A program made the translations under genes and the position numbers. This document shows, piece by piece, positions 8,848 to 17,794 of a DNA stretch of 64,000 nucleotides. How positions within the stretch are numbered: the first letter of the stretch is position 1; every line of letters starts with the position of its first letter. Below the pieces are notes generated by a model. It searched no databases. It was not told where the DNA came from and worked only from the letters and a program-made list of their open reading frames with translations. Where the stretch lies: contig NZ_JACZHT010000002.1 in assembly GCF_014861485.1 (NCBI RefSeq), forward strand, positions 124,001 to 188,000, in the 5' to 3' direction. The DNA comes from Phaeovibrio sulfidiphilus (GTDB taxonomy: Bacteria; Pseudomonadota; Alphaproteobacteria; Rhodospirillales; Rhodospirillaceae).

Positions 8848-9576
8848 GCGTCTCAACGCCTTCGCGGGTCTGGGAGGGCGAGGGGGCGGATCCACAGGGT
8901 TCCGCAGGGCAACCGGGTGGGGGGATGGGCGTGCGGGCGGGTGAGGGGTGCACGGGCGGGTGAGGGGCGGCGACGGAGGGAGTCCGCTCCTTTTGTGTGT
9001 GTCTGCACCTGTCTCCGGGGGTGCGCTGGGCCGCTTATGCGGGGCCCTCCGCGAGAGGTTGGGCAGGCCCGACCAGACCGTTTCTGTGTAATGGCATTCT
9101 GGAATTAGGTTTATGAGCCTGCTCGTGCCCGGGCTCTGTGAACCCCGGAAGCCGTCGCCCCGGGCCCTGTCAGGGAGATTCCCTGTCAGGGGGCTTTCCT
9201 GTCGGAGGCAACCCGGGGAGGGGGCGCCCGGTACATCAGGGAAGACGTGCGGTCCGGGGGGGCGGTGTGTGTGCTTCGGATGTGGGCAGGCAGCAGGCGG
9301 CAGGGTGCGGGTGACGGGCGGCTGAGGGAGGTCGCTCCTTTTGTGTGCACCTGCACCTGTCTCCAGGGGCGTGCGGGGCACCCTGCGGCCCCGACACGAA
9401 ACCGGCCGGATCGGAAGCCTGGACAACAGGGCGCGTCCTGTAATTTGGGTCTGGAACGGCGTTCTGTGGGCGTGCTTGCGCCCGTGTTTCAGTCTCGCAC
9501 CGGCCGCGGGCTGCCCTGTCAGGGCGAGGCCGGGTCGTCACCCGACCCGGACAGGCCGGGACGCGGGAGGACGCTG
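8848..9576. repeat. Intergenic region with an imperfect direct duplication
   Basis: About 730 bp between cheR and the NlpD-like gene. Two diverged copies of roughly 150 bp are visible, at about 8940-9105 and 9300-9445. Each contains GCTCCTTTTGTGTG followed by CTGCACCTGTCTCC and ends in TGTAAT plus TCTGGAA. No gene can be supported inside it; the long minus-strand frame that continues from the lipoprotein gene through this DNA is a GC artefact. Confidence 0.6.
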
Positions 9577-10902
9577 TCAGCTCCGGCCGAACGGGGGCGT
9601 TGTCTTGCGCGGGGGCTGCGTCGGAGAGGACAGGGGCGAGGGGGAGGGCGAGGTCGGGCGCGGTGCGGGCGCCGGTGCCGCGGCGGGCCGTGGGGACGGG
9701 GAGGGCGTTCCCGGCGGCGGCGTTGCCGGTCGGGGGCTCACACCGCCCGGCGGGCGGGTATTCGGGGTGCCGGGTGTTGTGCCCGCGCCTGTGCCCGCGC
9801 TGAAGGGGCGGGGCGACGGAGCCGGGGCGGGTGCCGCCGGACGGGGGGGCAGGGAACCGGCCCGGGCTCCCGCCGTCGGAGTGGTTCCCGGTGCTGCTCC
9901 CGGTGTTCCCCGGGCGGAAAATGACGGGGCGGCCCCGCGCGGGGTCAGGGATCCGGCTCCGGGTGCAGGCGTCGTGGCCGGGGTCCGTCCTGCCGTCAGG
10001 GCGGTGGGCCGGGGTGCCTGGGCAGCGGCCATTGGGGCCCCCGCCGCCGGCGTGCCCGGAGCCGCCTCGACAGCGCCGATGCATGGGACCGTGGAGCGGG
10101 TCAGGGAGTAGACGCTGGAGACCCGGGGCAGGGGCTTGAAGGCATTGGTAATGCCCAGAACAGTTTCGGCGCCGCCCAGGTACAGGCAGGCGTCGTCGGT
10201 CATGACCTTGGCGATCCGCTCCAGCACATCGCCCTTGGTCTTCTGGTCGAAGTAGAGAAGGACGTTGCGGCAGAAGACCACATCGAAGGTGCCAAGGGAG
10301 CGCAGCTCCTCCAGCAGGTTCCACTCCTTGAACACGACCATGGAGCGGATCTGCGGGGAAATCTCCCACGCGTCGCCGGCCTTGTGGAAATAGCGGATCA
10401 GGTAGTCCGCAGGCATGCCGCGCTGGACCTCGAACTGGGAGTACTGTCCCGAGCGCGCCTTCTTGAGGATTTCCGACGAGATGTCCGTGCCGATGATATC
10501 GATATTCCAGCCGGCCAGCTTCTGGGCCTCCTGCTGGATGATCATGGCCAGGGAATAGGGCTCCTGGCCGCTGGAGGCGGCCGCGCACCAGATGCGGAAC
10601 GAGCGCTTGGCCGCGCGGGTCTCGATCAGCCGGGGCAGGACAATCTTGCGGAAGTGGTCGAACGGCTTGGTGTCCCGGAAGAAGAAGGACTCGTTGGTCG
10701 TCATGGCGTCGACGACCTCCTTCTCCAGGGGCAGGTTGCGCCGCCGCAACTGGTCGATCAGGTCGTCAATGCCCTTGAACCCCTTCTTCCGGGCCAGCGG
10801 CATCAGCCGGCTTTCCAGAAGGTAGGCCTTGTCCGGTCCCAGAACCAGACCGGATCTGGTCCTCAGCATTTGGACGATGAATTCAAAATCTTCCGGTTTC
10901 AT
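9577..10902 (-). CDS. cheR: Chemotaxis protein methyltransferase CheR with long C-terminal tail
   Basis: 441 residues from the ATG at 10902, four bases after the cheB stop. The first 265 or so residues are a complete CheR: an N-terminal helical domain with LLESRLMPLARKKG, then AMTTNESFFFRD, IWCAAASSGQEPYSLAM (SAM-binding), GTDIS, and FDVVFCRNVLLYFD. CheR adds methyl groups to glutamates of chemoreceptors. The remaining 175 residues are almost only Pro, Ala, Gly, Thr and Ser, an unusual disordered extension lacking the C-terminal pentapeptide or TPR elements used by other CheRs. It is the last gene of the cheA-cheY-cheB-cheR set. Confidence 0.93.
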   Translation of the reverse strand: MKPEDFEFIVQMLRTRSGLVLGPDKAYLLESRLMPLARKKGFKGIDDLIDQLRRRNLPLEKEVVDAMTTNESFFFRDTKPFDHFRKIVLPRLIETRAAKRSFRIWCAAASSGQEPYSLAMIIQQEAQKLAGWNIDIIGTDISSEILKKARSGQYSQFEVQRGMPADYLIRYFHKAGDAWEISPQIRSMVVFKEWNLLEELRSLGTFDVVFCRNVLLYFDQKTKGDVLERIAKVMTDDACLYLGGAETVLGITNAFKPLPRVSSVYSLTRSTVPCIGAVEAAPGTPAAGAPMAAAQAPRPTALTAGRTPATTPAPGAGSLTPRGAAPSFSARGTPGAAPGTTPTAGARAGSLPPRPAAPAPAPSPRPFSAGTGAGTTPGTPNTRPPGGVSPRPATPPPGTPSPSPRPAAAPAPAPRPTSPSPSPLSSPTQPPRKTTPPFGRS

Positions 10903-10906
10903 GGGA

Positions 10907-12133
10907 TCAACGCTTCGCAGTTCGCAGAATGTAGGGACCGATGTCATCAAGGGGCAGAACCGCCGAGCAGGCGCCCGAGTGCGCGGTTGCCCCCGGCATG
11001 CCCCAGACGACGCTGGTTCCCTCATCCTGGGCGATTACGGTTCCTCCTGCGTCCGCGATCGTCACGGATCCCTTGGCCCCGTCCGAGCCCATTCCCGTCA
11101 GGACCACGGCAAGGGCGCGGGAGCCGTAGATTTTGGCGACCGAGCGGAACATGGGATCAACGGCCGGCCGGCAGAAGTTCTCGGGCGGCGCGTCGCTGAT
11201 CCGGATCTGGACCTGGCGTCCCCGGTTTTCCAGAAGCATGTGGAAGCCTCCGGGCGCCACGTAGATGTGCCCGGGCTCGAGCGTGTCCCCCTCGGCCCCC
11301 TCCCGGGTGGGCAGGCCGGTGATCCGGGCGATCTGCTCGGACAGAAGGGTCGTGAACATGGGCGGCATGTGCTGGGTGATCACAACCGGCTGGCGGATGC
11401 CCCCGCCTTTCTTCAGATCCTCGAAGAGGCGGAACAGGGCCTGGGGCCCCCCGGTGGAACTGCCGATGGCCAGGATGTCGGGCCGGTCGAGGGAGGGCTT
11501 GCGCAAGGTCACGGGGGCGGAGGCAAAGGCCGGCGAGACCGATGCGGGCGCCATGCGGTTCCGGTTGATCAGTTTGGCGGGATCGGGTGTCTCCGGTCCG
11601 GTTTTCGGGGCCAGGAACTTCTGGGCCGAGAACGGGCGCGGCTCGGGCCGGGTGTCGGCCAGCCTCTGGCGCCGGCGCCGGACACTGTCTCCAAGGGCGC
11701 GGATCTTGCCGGCCAGATCCTCGATGAAACAGGGGTCCGCGGAAATGCCGGCCGTGCTCGTGGGCTTGGGAATGTAGTCGGACGCGCCGCTTTGCATCGC
11801 CCTCAGGCTGATCTCGGCATTCTTCATGGACAGGGTCGAGACCATGATGACCTTCGCCTCGGGCCGCTTCTTCAGCAGCAGGGGCAGGGCGGTCAGGCCG
11901 TCCATCACAGGCATCTCGATGTCGAGCAAGATGACGTCCGGCTCGTAGCGGTCAAGGGCGTCCAGCGCGGCCTGTCCGTTTCCCGCCGAGGCGATGATCT
12001 TGATATCCGGGGATTCGGAAAGAAGGCGTGTGAAGATGCTTCTGATCACCACCGAGTCATCAACGAGCATCACCCGGATCGGAGTGTCCGACTGTCCCTG
12101 CAGGTTTCGGGCGAAGGTGGGAGGAGACAGCAT
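10907..12133 (-). CDS. cheB: Chemotaxis response regulator protein-glutamate methylesterase CheB
   Basis: 408 residues. The N-terminal receiver domain has MLVDDSVVIR and the phospho-acceptor in VILLDIEMPVMDG. A basic linker joins it to the C-terminal methylesterase with the Ser-His-Asp triad visible as GSSTGG, TQHMPP and TGMGSDG. CheB removes methyl groups from (and deamidates) chemoreceptors after phosphorylation by CheA. It lies between cheY and cheR with a four-base gap to cheR, indicating one transcript. Confidence 0.97.
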   Translation of the reverse strand: MLSPPTFARNLQGQSDTPIRVMLVDDSVVIRSIFTRLLSESPDIKIIASAGNGQAALDALDRYEPDVILLDIEMPVMDGLTALPLLLKKRPEAKVIMVSTLSMKNAEISLRAMQSGASDYIPKPTSTAGISADPCFIEDLAGKIRALGDSVRRRRQRLADTRPEPRPFSAQKFLAPKTGPETPDPAKLINRNRMAPASVSPAFASAPVTLRKPSLDRPDILAIGSSTGGPQALFRLFEDLKKGGGIRQPVVITQHMPPMFTTLLSEQIARITGLPTREGAEGDTLEPGHIYVAPGGFHMLLENRGRQVQIRISDAPPENFCRPAVDPMFRSVAKIYGSRALAVVLTGMGSDGAKGSVTIADAGGTVIAQDEGTSVVWGMPGATAHSGACSAVLPLDDIGPYILRTAKR

Positions 12134-12187
12134 TCCATAAACTTTCTGTTAAAGGGGCGGTCCGCCTGGGAACTGTATGCCGGATCG

Positions 12188-12592
12188 CTAGAATTCGGAC
12201 CCGTCGGATTCAATAAGGCCGAGGTGCTCGAACTTGGAGCGGATGATCTCGCTGTCGAAGGGCTTCATGACGTACTCGTTCGCCCCGGCCTGCATGGCCT
12301 CGACCATGGAATCCAGATCATTGATCGACGTGCAGAACACAATCACCACGTTTCCGGCGCCCGGAAGCTGGCGCATCGCCAGCATGAAGTCCAGGCCGTT
12401 CATGACGGGCATGTTCCAGTCCAGCAAGATGACGTCCGGAAGATGGCCCCGGCAGTACTCCAGGGCCTTCTGGCCGTCCTCCGCCTCGGCGACGTTGAAT
12501 CCCAGCTCCTGCAGGATTTTTCGTGCCACCATGCGAATAACGCGAGAGTCGTCGACAACAAGACATGTTTTCACGGATGGGCCCCCGTGCAT
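12188..12592 (-). CDS. cheY: Single-domain response regulator CheY
   Basis: 134 residues, one receiver domain. Acidic pocket residues D14 and D15, phospho-acceptor D58 in ILLDWNMPVMNG, and the lysine in YVMKPF are all present. CheY carries the phosphate signal from CheA to the flagellar motor. The ATG at 12592 is used; a GTG at 12574 (residue 7) is an equally plausible start because the conserved fold begins KTCLVVDD. It sits between cheA and cheB. Confidence 0.93.
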   Translation of the reverse strand: MHGGPSVKTCLVVDDSRVIRMVARKILQELGFNVAEAEDGQKALEYCRGHLPDVILLDWNMPVMNGLDFMLAMRQLPGAGNVVIVFCTSINDLDSMVEAMQAGANEYVMKPFDSEIIRSKFEHLGLIESDGSEF

Positions 12593-12676
12593 CTTTTATT
12601 GAAAGGAAGGGAGAGAACCCGGTGTCGGGACAGTCTCCGGCGCTCTCTCCTGAAAACTTCTCAAGTTCCCGCTGGC

Positions 12677-15600
12677 TCAGGCACTCTCACCCTCGTGTGC
12701 TCCCGGGGATTCACAAAGCATAAGTTGAGACAGGACTTCGAGCAAGGCTTCCCTGTCAAACTTCGCCACATAGTCGTCAAAACCGGCGTCCCGCGCCCGG
12801 GCCAGGTCGTGCTCGGTCGCGTGCCCGGACAGGGCGACCAGGGGGATGTCCGCCCATTTGCCGCCCTTGCGGACGTTTTCGGCGAACTCGAATCCGTTCA
12901 TGTCGGGCATCTCGATGTCGCTGATGACCGCATCGAACATGACGCCCTTGTCCCGCAGGCCGAGCGCCTTTTGCGAGGACGTGGTGGTGGTCACCTCGTA
13001 CCCGGCCGCGGAGAGCATGGGGGTCATGACGTTGAGGAAAAACACGCTGTCATCCAGGATCAGAACCCGGCGCTTGCGCGAGGCGTTCCCGAGGGAGTCC
13101 ACCGCCGAGGCCTCGAACCAGTTGCCGAAGGCCTGGGTCAGGTAGTAGCCCGTGTCGATGATGTCGGTGGCCCGGTCGTTCACCACGGCCGTGCCGACGA
13201 TGCCCCGCATGTCGGCCTTCAGCTCGACCTTCAGGCGGTCCTCGACGATATCGACGATCTCGTCCACCAGGAGCCCCATGACCCGGTCCCGGTCGTTGAA
13301 CACAAGAACCGGCTGGCGCCCCTCGCTGCGGATGGCGGTGGCCTCCGAGATGGCGACCAGGGGCATCAGCTGGCCCCGGTACTGCACCAGGGGGCGGGCG
13401 CCGGAGTACTCGATCTGGGAGAGCTCGATTTCCTCGAGCCGGGCGATGAGGGCAAGGGGAACCGCCTTGAGTTCCCGCGAGCCGGCCCGGAACACCAGAA
13501 GCGAGGTCTTGTCCTCGGAGGAGCTGCCCAGCGCCGCGTGGGCGTCGGCCGCTGTGGAGGCTCCGCCCATGGACGTTTCCCCGATGGCGTTGGCGATGCC
13601 GTTGGGGTCCAGGATCATGATGACCGAGCCGTCCCCCAGGATCGTGTTCCCCGAGAACATGGTGATGTTGCGCAGCAGCGAGGCCACCGGCTTGACCACG
13701 ATCTCTTCCGTGTCAAAGACCCGGTCCACGATAATGCCGAAGCTGTAGGTGCCCACCTGGGACACGACGATATAGGTTTCCTCGGTCATGGGGTCGGCCC
13801 CCGTTCCGAAGGCGGGCGCCGGGGCGTCGGCGCGGGCGCCCTCGCTTCCCGGGGTGCCGGACGGGGCCGGAGCCGGGGGCCTGTTCCGCCCGGGGGCGTC
13901 GAGGTTCAGGAGGGTGGACAGGGAGACCAGCGGCATCAGGCGGTCGCGCAGGCGCAGCACCGGGGCGTTGTTGATGCGCTCGATCGTGTTCGACGAGTCC
14001 GGGGTGACGCGCACAAGCTCCACCACCGAGATCTGGGGGATGGCGAACCGCTCGCCGCCTGCCGCCACGATCAGGGCCGAGACAATGGCCAGCGTCAGCG
14101 GGATCTTGATGGTGAAGGTCGAGCCGCGGCCCTCAAAGGTCTTGAGCTCGATGGTGCCGCCGATCTTCTCGATATTCGTGCGCACCACGTCCATGCCCAC
14201 GCCGCGCCCCGAGACCGAGGTCACCTTCTCCGCCGTGGACAGGCCGGCGCGGAAAATCAGCTGGGCCGCCTGCTGGTCCGACATGGCGTCCAGCTCGGCT
14301 TCCGAGGCAATGCCGTTCTGGAAGGCCTTGTCCTTGATGCGGGCCAGGTTCAGGCCGCGGCCGTCGTCACTGATCTCGATGATAATGTGGCCGCCCTCGT
14401 GATAGGCGTTCAGCTTGACCACGCCCACCTCGGGCTTGCCGGCGGCAATGCGGCTCTCCGGCTCCTCCAGCCCATGGTCGGCGGAGTTGCGCACCATGTG
14501 GGTCAGGGGGTCCTTGATCAGCTCCAGCACCTGGCGGTCCAGTTCGGTGTCGGCGCCGTACATCTGAAGGTCGATTTTCTTGCCCGTCTCGATGGCCAGG
14601 TCGCGAACAATGCGCGGCAGCTTGGCCCAGGCATTTCCAATGGGCTGCATGCGCGTCTTCATCACCCCTTCCTGGATGTCGGTGGTGATGTGGGACAGGC
14701 GCTGGAGCGGGCCGTAGAAGACCGAGTCATCGGCACCGCGCACCATCTGGAGAAGCTGGTTGCGGGTCAGGACCAACTCGGAGACCAGGGTCATCAGGTT
14801 CTCGAGGAGATCAACGCTGACACGGATGGACTGGGCCGCGACGGAGGTTTCCTTGCCCTCGCCGGCGGGGGCGACGGTCTTGTCCGTGCGGGCAGGCAGC
14901 CCCTTGCGGTCACCGGTGGCTTCCGCCGGGGCGGCATGCGGCGTGTCTCCTGCCGGGGGCGCGGCGGGTGCGGACGGCGGCGGGGTGGCTGCCGCTGCGG
15001 CAAAGGCGGCGGCTGCGGCCTCTGCCTCGGCGGCGGCCAGGGCTGCGGCTTCAGCGGCGGCCTGTGCGCTCGCGGCCTCGTCCCGGGCCTGTTCGCGGGC
15101 CCGTTCCAGGGCAAGCTCCGCGGCGATTTCCTCGGCCGTTGCCGCCCGGACGCCCGCGGCCGTGGCCATCTCGACCTCGGCCAGCAACTCGGCGGCAACG
15201 GGGAAACCCCCGTCCGCCTCGACGGGGCCGTCGGGCGCGGTGTCGTGTTCCGGCTCCGGCTCCAGATCCAGCCCGGCCGGTGCCGGGGAGAACACAGGAG
15301 GCGCGGCCGCCGGTGTGGTGGAGGCGGCAGGCGGGGTGGATGCGACCGGAGGGGGCGCGGCCGGACTGGCAGGGGCTCCGGGCGCCACACCGGGGGACAG
15401 TCCGCTGGCAAACGCGTTGAGGATGTCCTTGAGGTCCTGGTCCGTGCCCTCGGGCTCCGATTCGGTTTCCTCGATGTGGGCGAGGATCTCCCGGATGCGG
15501 TCGATCATGTGCAAAATGGCCGTGACCGCGTCCGGCGTCACTTCCAGCTCGCCGTCCCGGAATTTGCCCAGCACGTTCTCGCCCGAGTGGGCCAGGGCCT

Positions 15601-15778
15601 CCAGCCGGGGCAGACCCAGAAAGCCGCAGGTGCCCTTGATCGTGTGGACCAGGCGGAAAATGTTGGACAGGATATCCCGGTCGTTGGGACTGCGCTCGAG
15701 GTTGACAAGATCGACGTCGAGAGTGGCCAGATTCTCAGCCGTTTCTGTGAGAAACTCGTTCAGCAGGTCGTCCATCAA
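12677..15778 (-). CDS. cheA: Hybrid chemotaxis kinase CheA with two CheW-like domains and a C-terminal receiver
   Basis: 1033 residues, much longer than a plain CheA. Order: Hpt domain with H45 in VHTIKGTCGF (1-115); Ala/Pro-rich linker (about 115-320) in place of a recognisable P2; dimerisation helix ENLMTLVSELVLTRNQLL (about 325); ATPase domain with MVRNSADHGLEEP and SGRGVGMDVVR; first CheW-like domain (about 560-725); second CheW-like domain starting KTSLLVFRAG (about 755-880); and a receiver with VLILDDS and ISDIEMPDMNG (about 900-1025, Asp near 953). The second CheW-like domain may replace a separate CheW, none of which is encoded nearby; the receiver may act as phosphate sink. Confidence 0.95.
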   Translation of the reverse strand: MMDDLLNEFLTETAENLATLDVDLVNLERSPNDRDILSNIFRLVHTIKGTCGFLGLPRLEALAHSGENVLGKFRDGELEVTPDAVTAILHMIDRIREILAHIEETESEPEGTDQDLKDILNAFASGLSPGVAPGAPASPAAPPPVASTPPAASTTPAAAPPVFSPAPAGLDLEPEPEHDTAPDGPVEADGGFPVAAELLAEVEMATAAGVRAATAEEIAAELALERAREQARDEAASAQAAAEAAALAAAEAEAAAAAFAAAAATPPPSAPAAPPAGDTPHAAPAEATGDRKGLPARTDKTVAPAGEGKETSVAAQSIRVSVDLLENLMTLVSELVLTRNQLLQMVRGADDSVFYGPLQRLSHITTDIQEGVMKTRMQPIGNAWAKLPRIVRDLAIETGKKIDLQMYGADTELDRQVLELIKDPLTHMVRNSADHGLEEPESRIAAGKPEVGVVKLNAYHEGGHIIIEISDDGRGLNLARIKDKAFQNGIASEAELDAMSDQQAAQLIFRAGLSTAEKVTSVSGRGVGMDVVRTNIEKIGGTIELKTFEGRGSTFTIKIPLTLAIVSALIVAAGGERFAIPQISVVELVRVTPDSSNTIERINNAPVLRLRDRLMPLVSLSTLLNLDAPGRNRPPAPAPSGTPGSEGARADAPAPAFGTGADPMTEETYIVVSQVGTYSFGIIVDRVFDTEEIVVKPVASLLRNITMFSGNTILGDGSVIMILDPNGIANAIGETSMGGASTAADAHAALGSSSEDKTSLLVFRAGSRELKAVPLALIARLEEIELSQIEYSGARPLVQYRGQLMPLVAISEATAIRSEGRQPVLVFNDRDRVMGLLVDEIVDIVEDRLKVELKADMRGIVGTAVVNDRATDIIDTGYYLTQAFGNWFEASAVDSLGNASRKRRVLILDDSVFFLNVMTPMLSAAGYEVTTTTSSQKALGLRDKGVMFDAVISDIEMPDMNGFEFAENVRKGGKWADIPLVALSGHATEHDLARARDAGFDDYVAKFDREALLEVLSQLMLCESPGAHEGESA

Positions 15779-16109
15779 TAACCTCCAGCGACACGCCGGC
15801 CCCTGATGGCAGGAACCGGACGATCCGCCTTACGCTTTCGCACGGAGCAGGCTGGCCGCATGACATGTTTCCGGGACCACCAGAAGGCGCAAAAAAAGTA
15901 CTGTCCCCTTGTGGGGTCTGCCTCCCGTTTTACCCTTTTTTATGGACTTTATAAAGAGCGATCTTGGGAAAACGCATTACCAGAGCGTTATTTACGCGCC
16001 GGGCTGAACTTTTGGGAGCCCTGCCGGAGGGGGCGGGGGCCGGTTTCGGGGCCCCAAAGCGGGCGTCTGCGGAGCCGGGACGGGGGTGGGTCTGCAACCG
16101 GCAGAGGGG
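15779..16109. other. Intergenic region upstream of cheA
   Basis: About 330 bp between cheA and the phosphotransferase gene, both minus strand. It includes a lower-GC segment (about 15890-15990) with A/T runs, a likely site for a cheA promoter. No gene or clear hairpin terminator seen. Confidence 0.4.
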
Positions 16110-16736
16110 TCAGCGACCGGGGCCGGTTCCGGGAAAGGTCAGCCGCAGGGGGGCGGAGCCGTCTTCGGGCCACTGCAGTGTGACAGAGCGCTCCCGGGCA
16201 AGCCCGGCGGCGAACCACAGGAACACGTTGGCGGTTTCGGGTGGCCGGTCCAGCCGCTCCCGGAGCTCGCCCCGGAACGGACCGCAGGCGCCGGAGCGGT
16301 CGGGGGCGATCTCGAACCGGTCCGGCGCAGGGCGGCAGAGGCGGAACGCCGGCGCCGACGGCCAGAGATCGGCACAGCCCAGTACGGCCAGGGTCAGAAG
16401 CCGGATATCCGTTGCATCCCTGTCCTGAACGTCCGCGCCCGACCAGACCAGCGCCCTGTGGGCCGGAGACAGGCACGCGCCCAGAAGCGCCGCCGGGGTG
16501 CCGCTTGCGGAGGATCCACTGCCGGACAGGCCCAGGGTGAAGCGGACCAGGCGCAGGCGCAGGGCTCCGGACGTGGCGGAGTCCTTCAGAAGGGCGCAAA
16601 TCTCCGGGTCGAGGGGCTGGCCGTCAGCGCAGTCCTCCTCCAGCAGGCTGGTGCCGGATTCCAGTGCTCCCAGGGGGCCGGCCAGATCGTGGCACAGGCG
16701 GGTGACGGCGACCATGACGGGGGTAAGGTGATCCAT
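16110..16736 (-). CDS. ChpT-like histidine phosphotransferase
   Basis: 208 residues. The N-terminal helix carries TRLCHDLAGPLGALESG with H16 as the expected phospho-histidine. The C-terminal half resembles a degenerate kinase ATPase fold ending PLRLTFPG. This is the architecture of alphaproteobacterial ChpT, which relays phosphate between a hybrid kinase and receiver proteins. It lies immediately upstream of cheA on the same strand, 331 bp away. Whether it serves the receiver-bearing CheA here, the CckA-CtrA relay, or both cannot be decided from sequence alone. Confidence 0.82.
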   Translation of the reverse strand: MDHLTPVMVAVTRLCHDLAGPLGALESGTSLLEEDCADGQPLDPEICALLKDSATSGALRLRLVRFTLGLSGSGSSASGTPAALLGACLSPAHRALVWSGADVQDRDATDIRLLTLAVLGCADLWPSAPAFRLCRPAPDRFEIAPDRSGACGPFRGELRERLDRPPETANVFLWFAAGLARERSVTLQWPEDGSAPLRLTFPGTGPGR

Positions 16737-17041
16737 GCCCGATCTCCGGATGGGGCCGCCGACCGTGAGTCGGGTCGGGCTGGCAGGGGTGAGCCCGGTC
16801 GGGACCGGGGCTGCAGGGGCCGCGGAGCCCGGCGTGGAGGAGGAAAGGCGCGGTCTCGCGGGGGGAGGGGGGAAGCCGGCGCTTGCGTGGGGCGTCCGAT
16901 ACAGCGCACCGGGGCGGCATGGGGGCCGATCCCGGCTGTGTGCGGGCCGACTCTATCGGAAGGTTTGAACCCCTTTCAAGGGCAAAGAAAAAGGCCCGGA
17001 GAGTTTCCGGGCCCTAACGGGTAAGGGTTGTGGCACAGATG
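16737..17041. other. Intergenic region between the phosphotransferase gene and a VPLPA-CTERM gene
   Basis: About 300 bp. Its right end holds the terminator of the downstream-listed secreted protein gene. The rest is GC-rich and must contain the promoter of the phosphotransferase gene. Confidence 0.4.
16984..17013 (-). terminator. Rho-independent terminator of the VPLPA-CTERM gene at 17042-17794
   Basis: Read on the minus strand: stem GGCCCGGA / TCCGGGCC (17013-17006 and 17000-16993) with a five-base loop, followed by TTTTTCTTT. It lies about 30 bp past the stop codon. Confidence 0.9.
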
Positions 17042-17794
17042 TCAGACAGCCTTGTCCTGTGCTTTTTTGCGCCGGCCCCACACACCGGCTCCGGCAAGGG
17101 CCGTGCCCAGCAGGACCAGGGCGCCCGGAAGGGGAACGTCTCCCGGCTGCACATCGCCGACCTGGAAGGATCCGGCGTAGCCCTGGTGGAACGCGCCAAG
17201 CACTTTGGCTTTTTCAAAGCCGTACTCGCCGCTGATGCTCAGGACATAGTCCCCTGCCTTCAGCTTGCCCCAGAGATTGGACCACTTCCCCCCTGTCACG
17301 GTCAGGCTCTCCGTGAAGCCGTTTTTCCCTGTGAGGGTCACGGTAAGGCTGTTGTTCACGAAGGCCGTGGCCGCGCCCAGATGGTTGGTTTCCACCGCGT
17401 ACTTCCCGACGGCCAGGTCCAGGTTCAGGGACGAGTCCTTGTGAAGGGAGAAGGCATAGGTGTTGGTGAAGGACTTCGAGGGTTTGTGAAAGGAGACCCC
17501 TCCCAGGCTGGCTTTCACTTCAGAATAGCCCTTTTCCCCTCGCGCTGTTCCGAAGGCAGCGACGGGCCCGGTCCCCACAATGGTCGCGCTGGTATAGGTT
17601 GCGGTGAACTTTCCCCCGGCAGAGGGCTTCCAGTGTCCCCCGGTTCCTTCCTTGCTGATGGTGCCGAGATCAAAGTGCATGTCCCTGACAGCCGCGTTTG
17701 CCGTGAGCGGCGAGAACAGGACCGAGACGAGAAGAACGGCCATGCCCATCATCAGTGGCCAGCCGGTAAACACTCTTTCAGACCGCGAGAGCAT
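17042..17794 (-). CDS. VPLPA-CTERM-type sorted secreted protein (paralogue A)
   Basis: 250 residues. A long signal peptide (about 1-35, ending TANAA) precedes the mature sequence. The C-terminus is a tripartite sorting tag: VPLPGAL, a hydrophobic helix LVLLGTALAGAGVWG, and basic RRKKAQ. This is the VPLPA/PEP-CTERM type recognised by exosortases. The body shares long stretches with the neighbouring protein at 18252-19193: MHF.LGTIS, FSLHKDSSLNL, LTGKNGF, LKAGDY.LSISG.YG, GSF.VGD..PGD. Function unknown; probably an extracellular or matrix protein with a beta-sandwich body. It has its own terminator. Confidence 0.85.
   Translation of the reverse strand: MLSRSERVFTGWPLMMGMAVLLVSVLFSPLTANAAVRDMHFDLGTISKEGTGGHWKPSAGGKFTATYTSATIVGTGPVAAFGTARGEKGYSEVKASLGGVSFHKPSKSFTNTYAFSLHKDSSLNLDLAVGKYAVETNHLGAATAFVNNSLTVTLTGKNGFTESLTVTGGKWSNLWGKLKAGDYVLSISGEYGFEKAKVLGAFHQGYAGSFQVGDVQPGDVPLPGALVLLGTALAGAGVWGRRKKAQDKAV

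Noticed and set aside
10829-15781. A 1650-codon open frame on the plus strand, opposite cheA, cheY and cheB
   Set aside because: It mirrors three well-identified genes on the other strand; its translation has no family motif and reflects GC-rich codon bias of the real genes.
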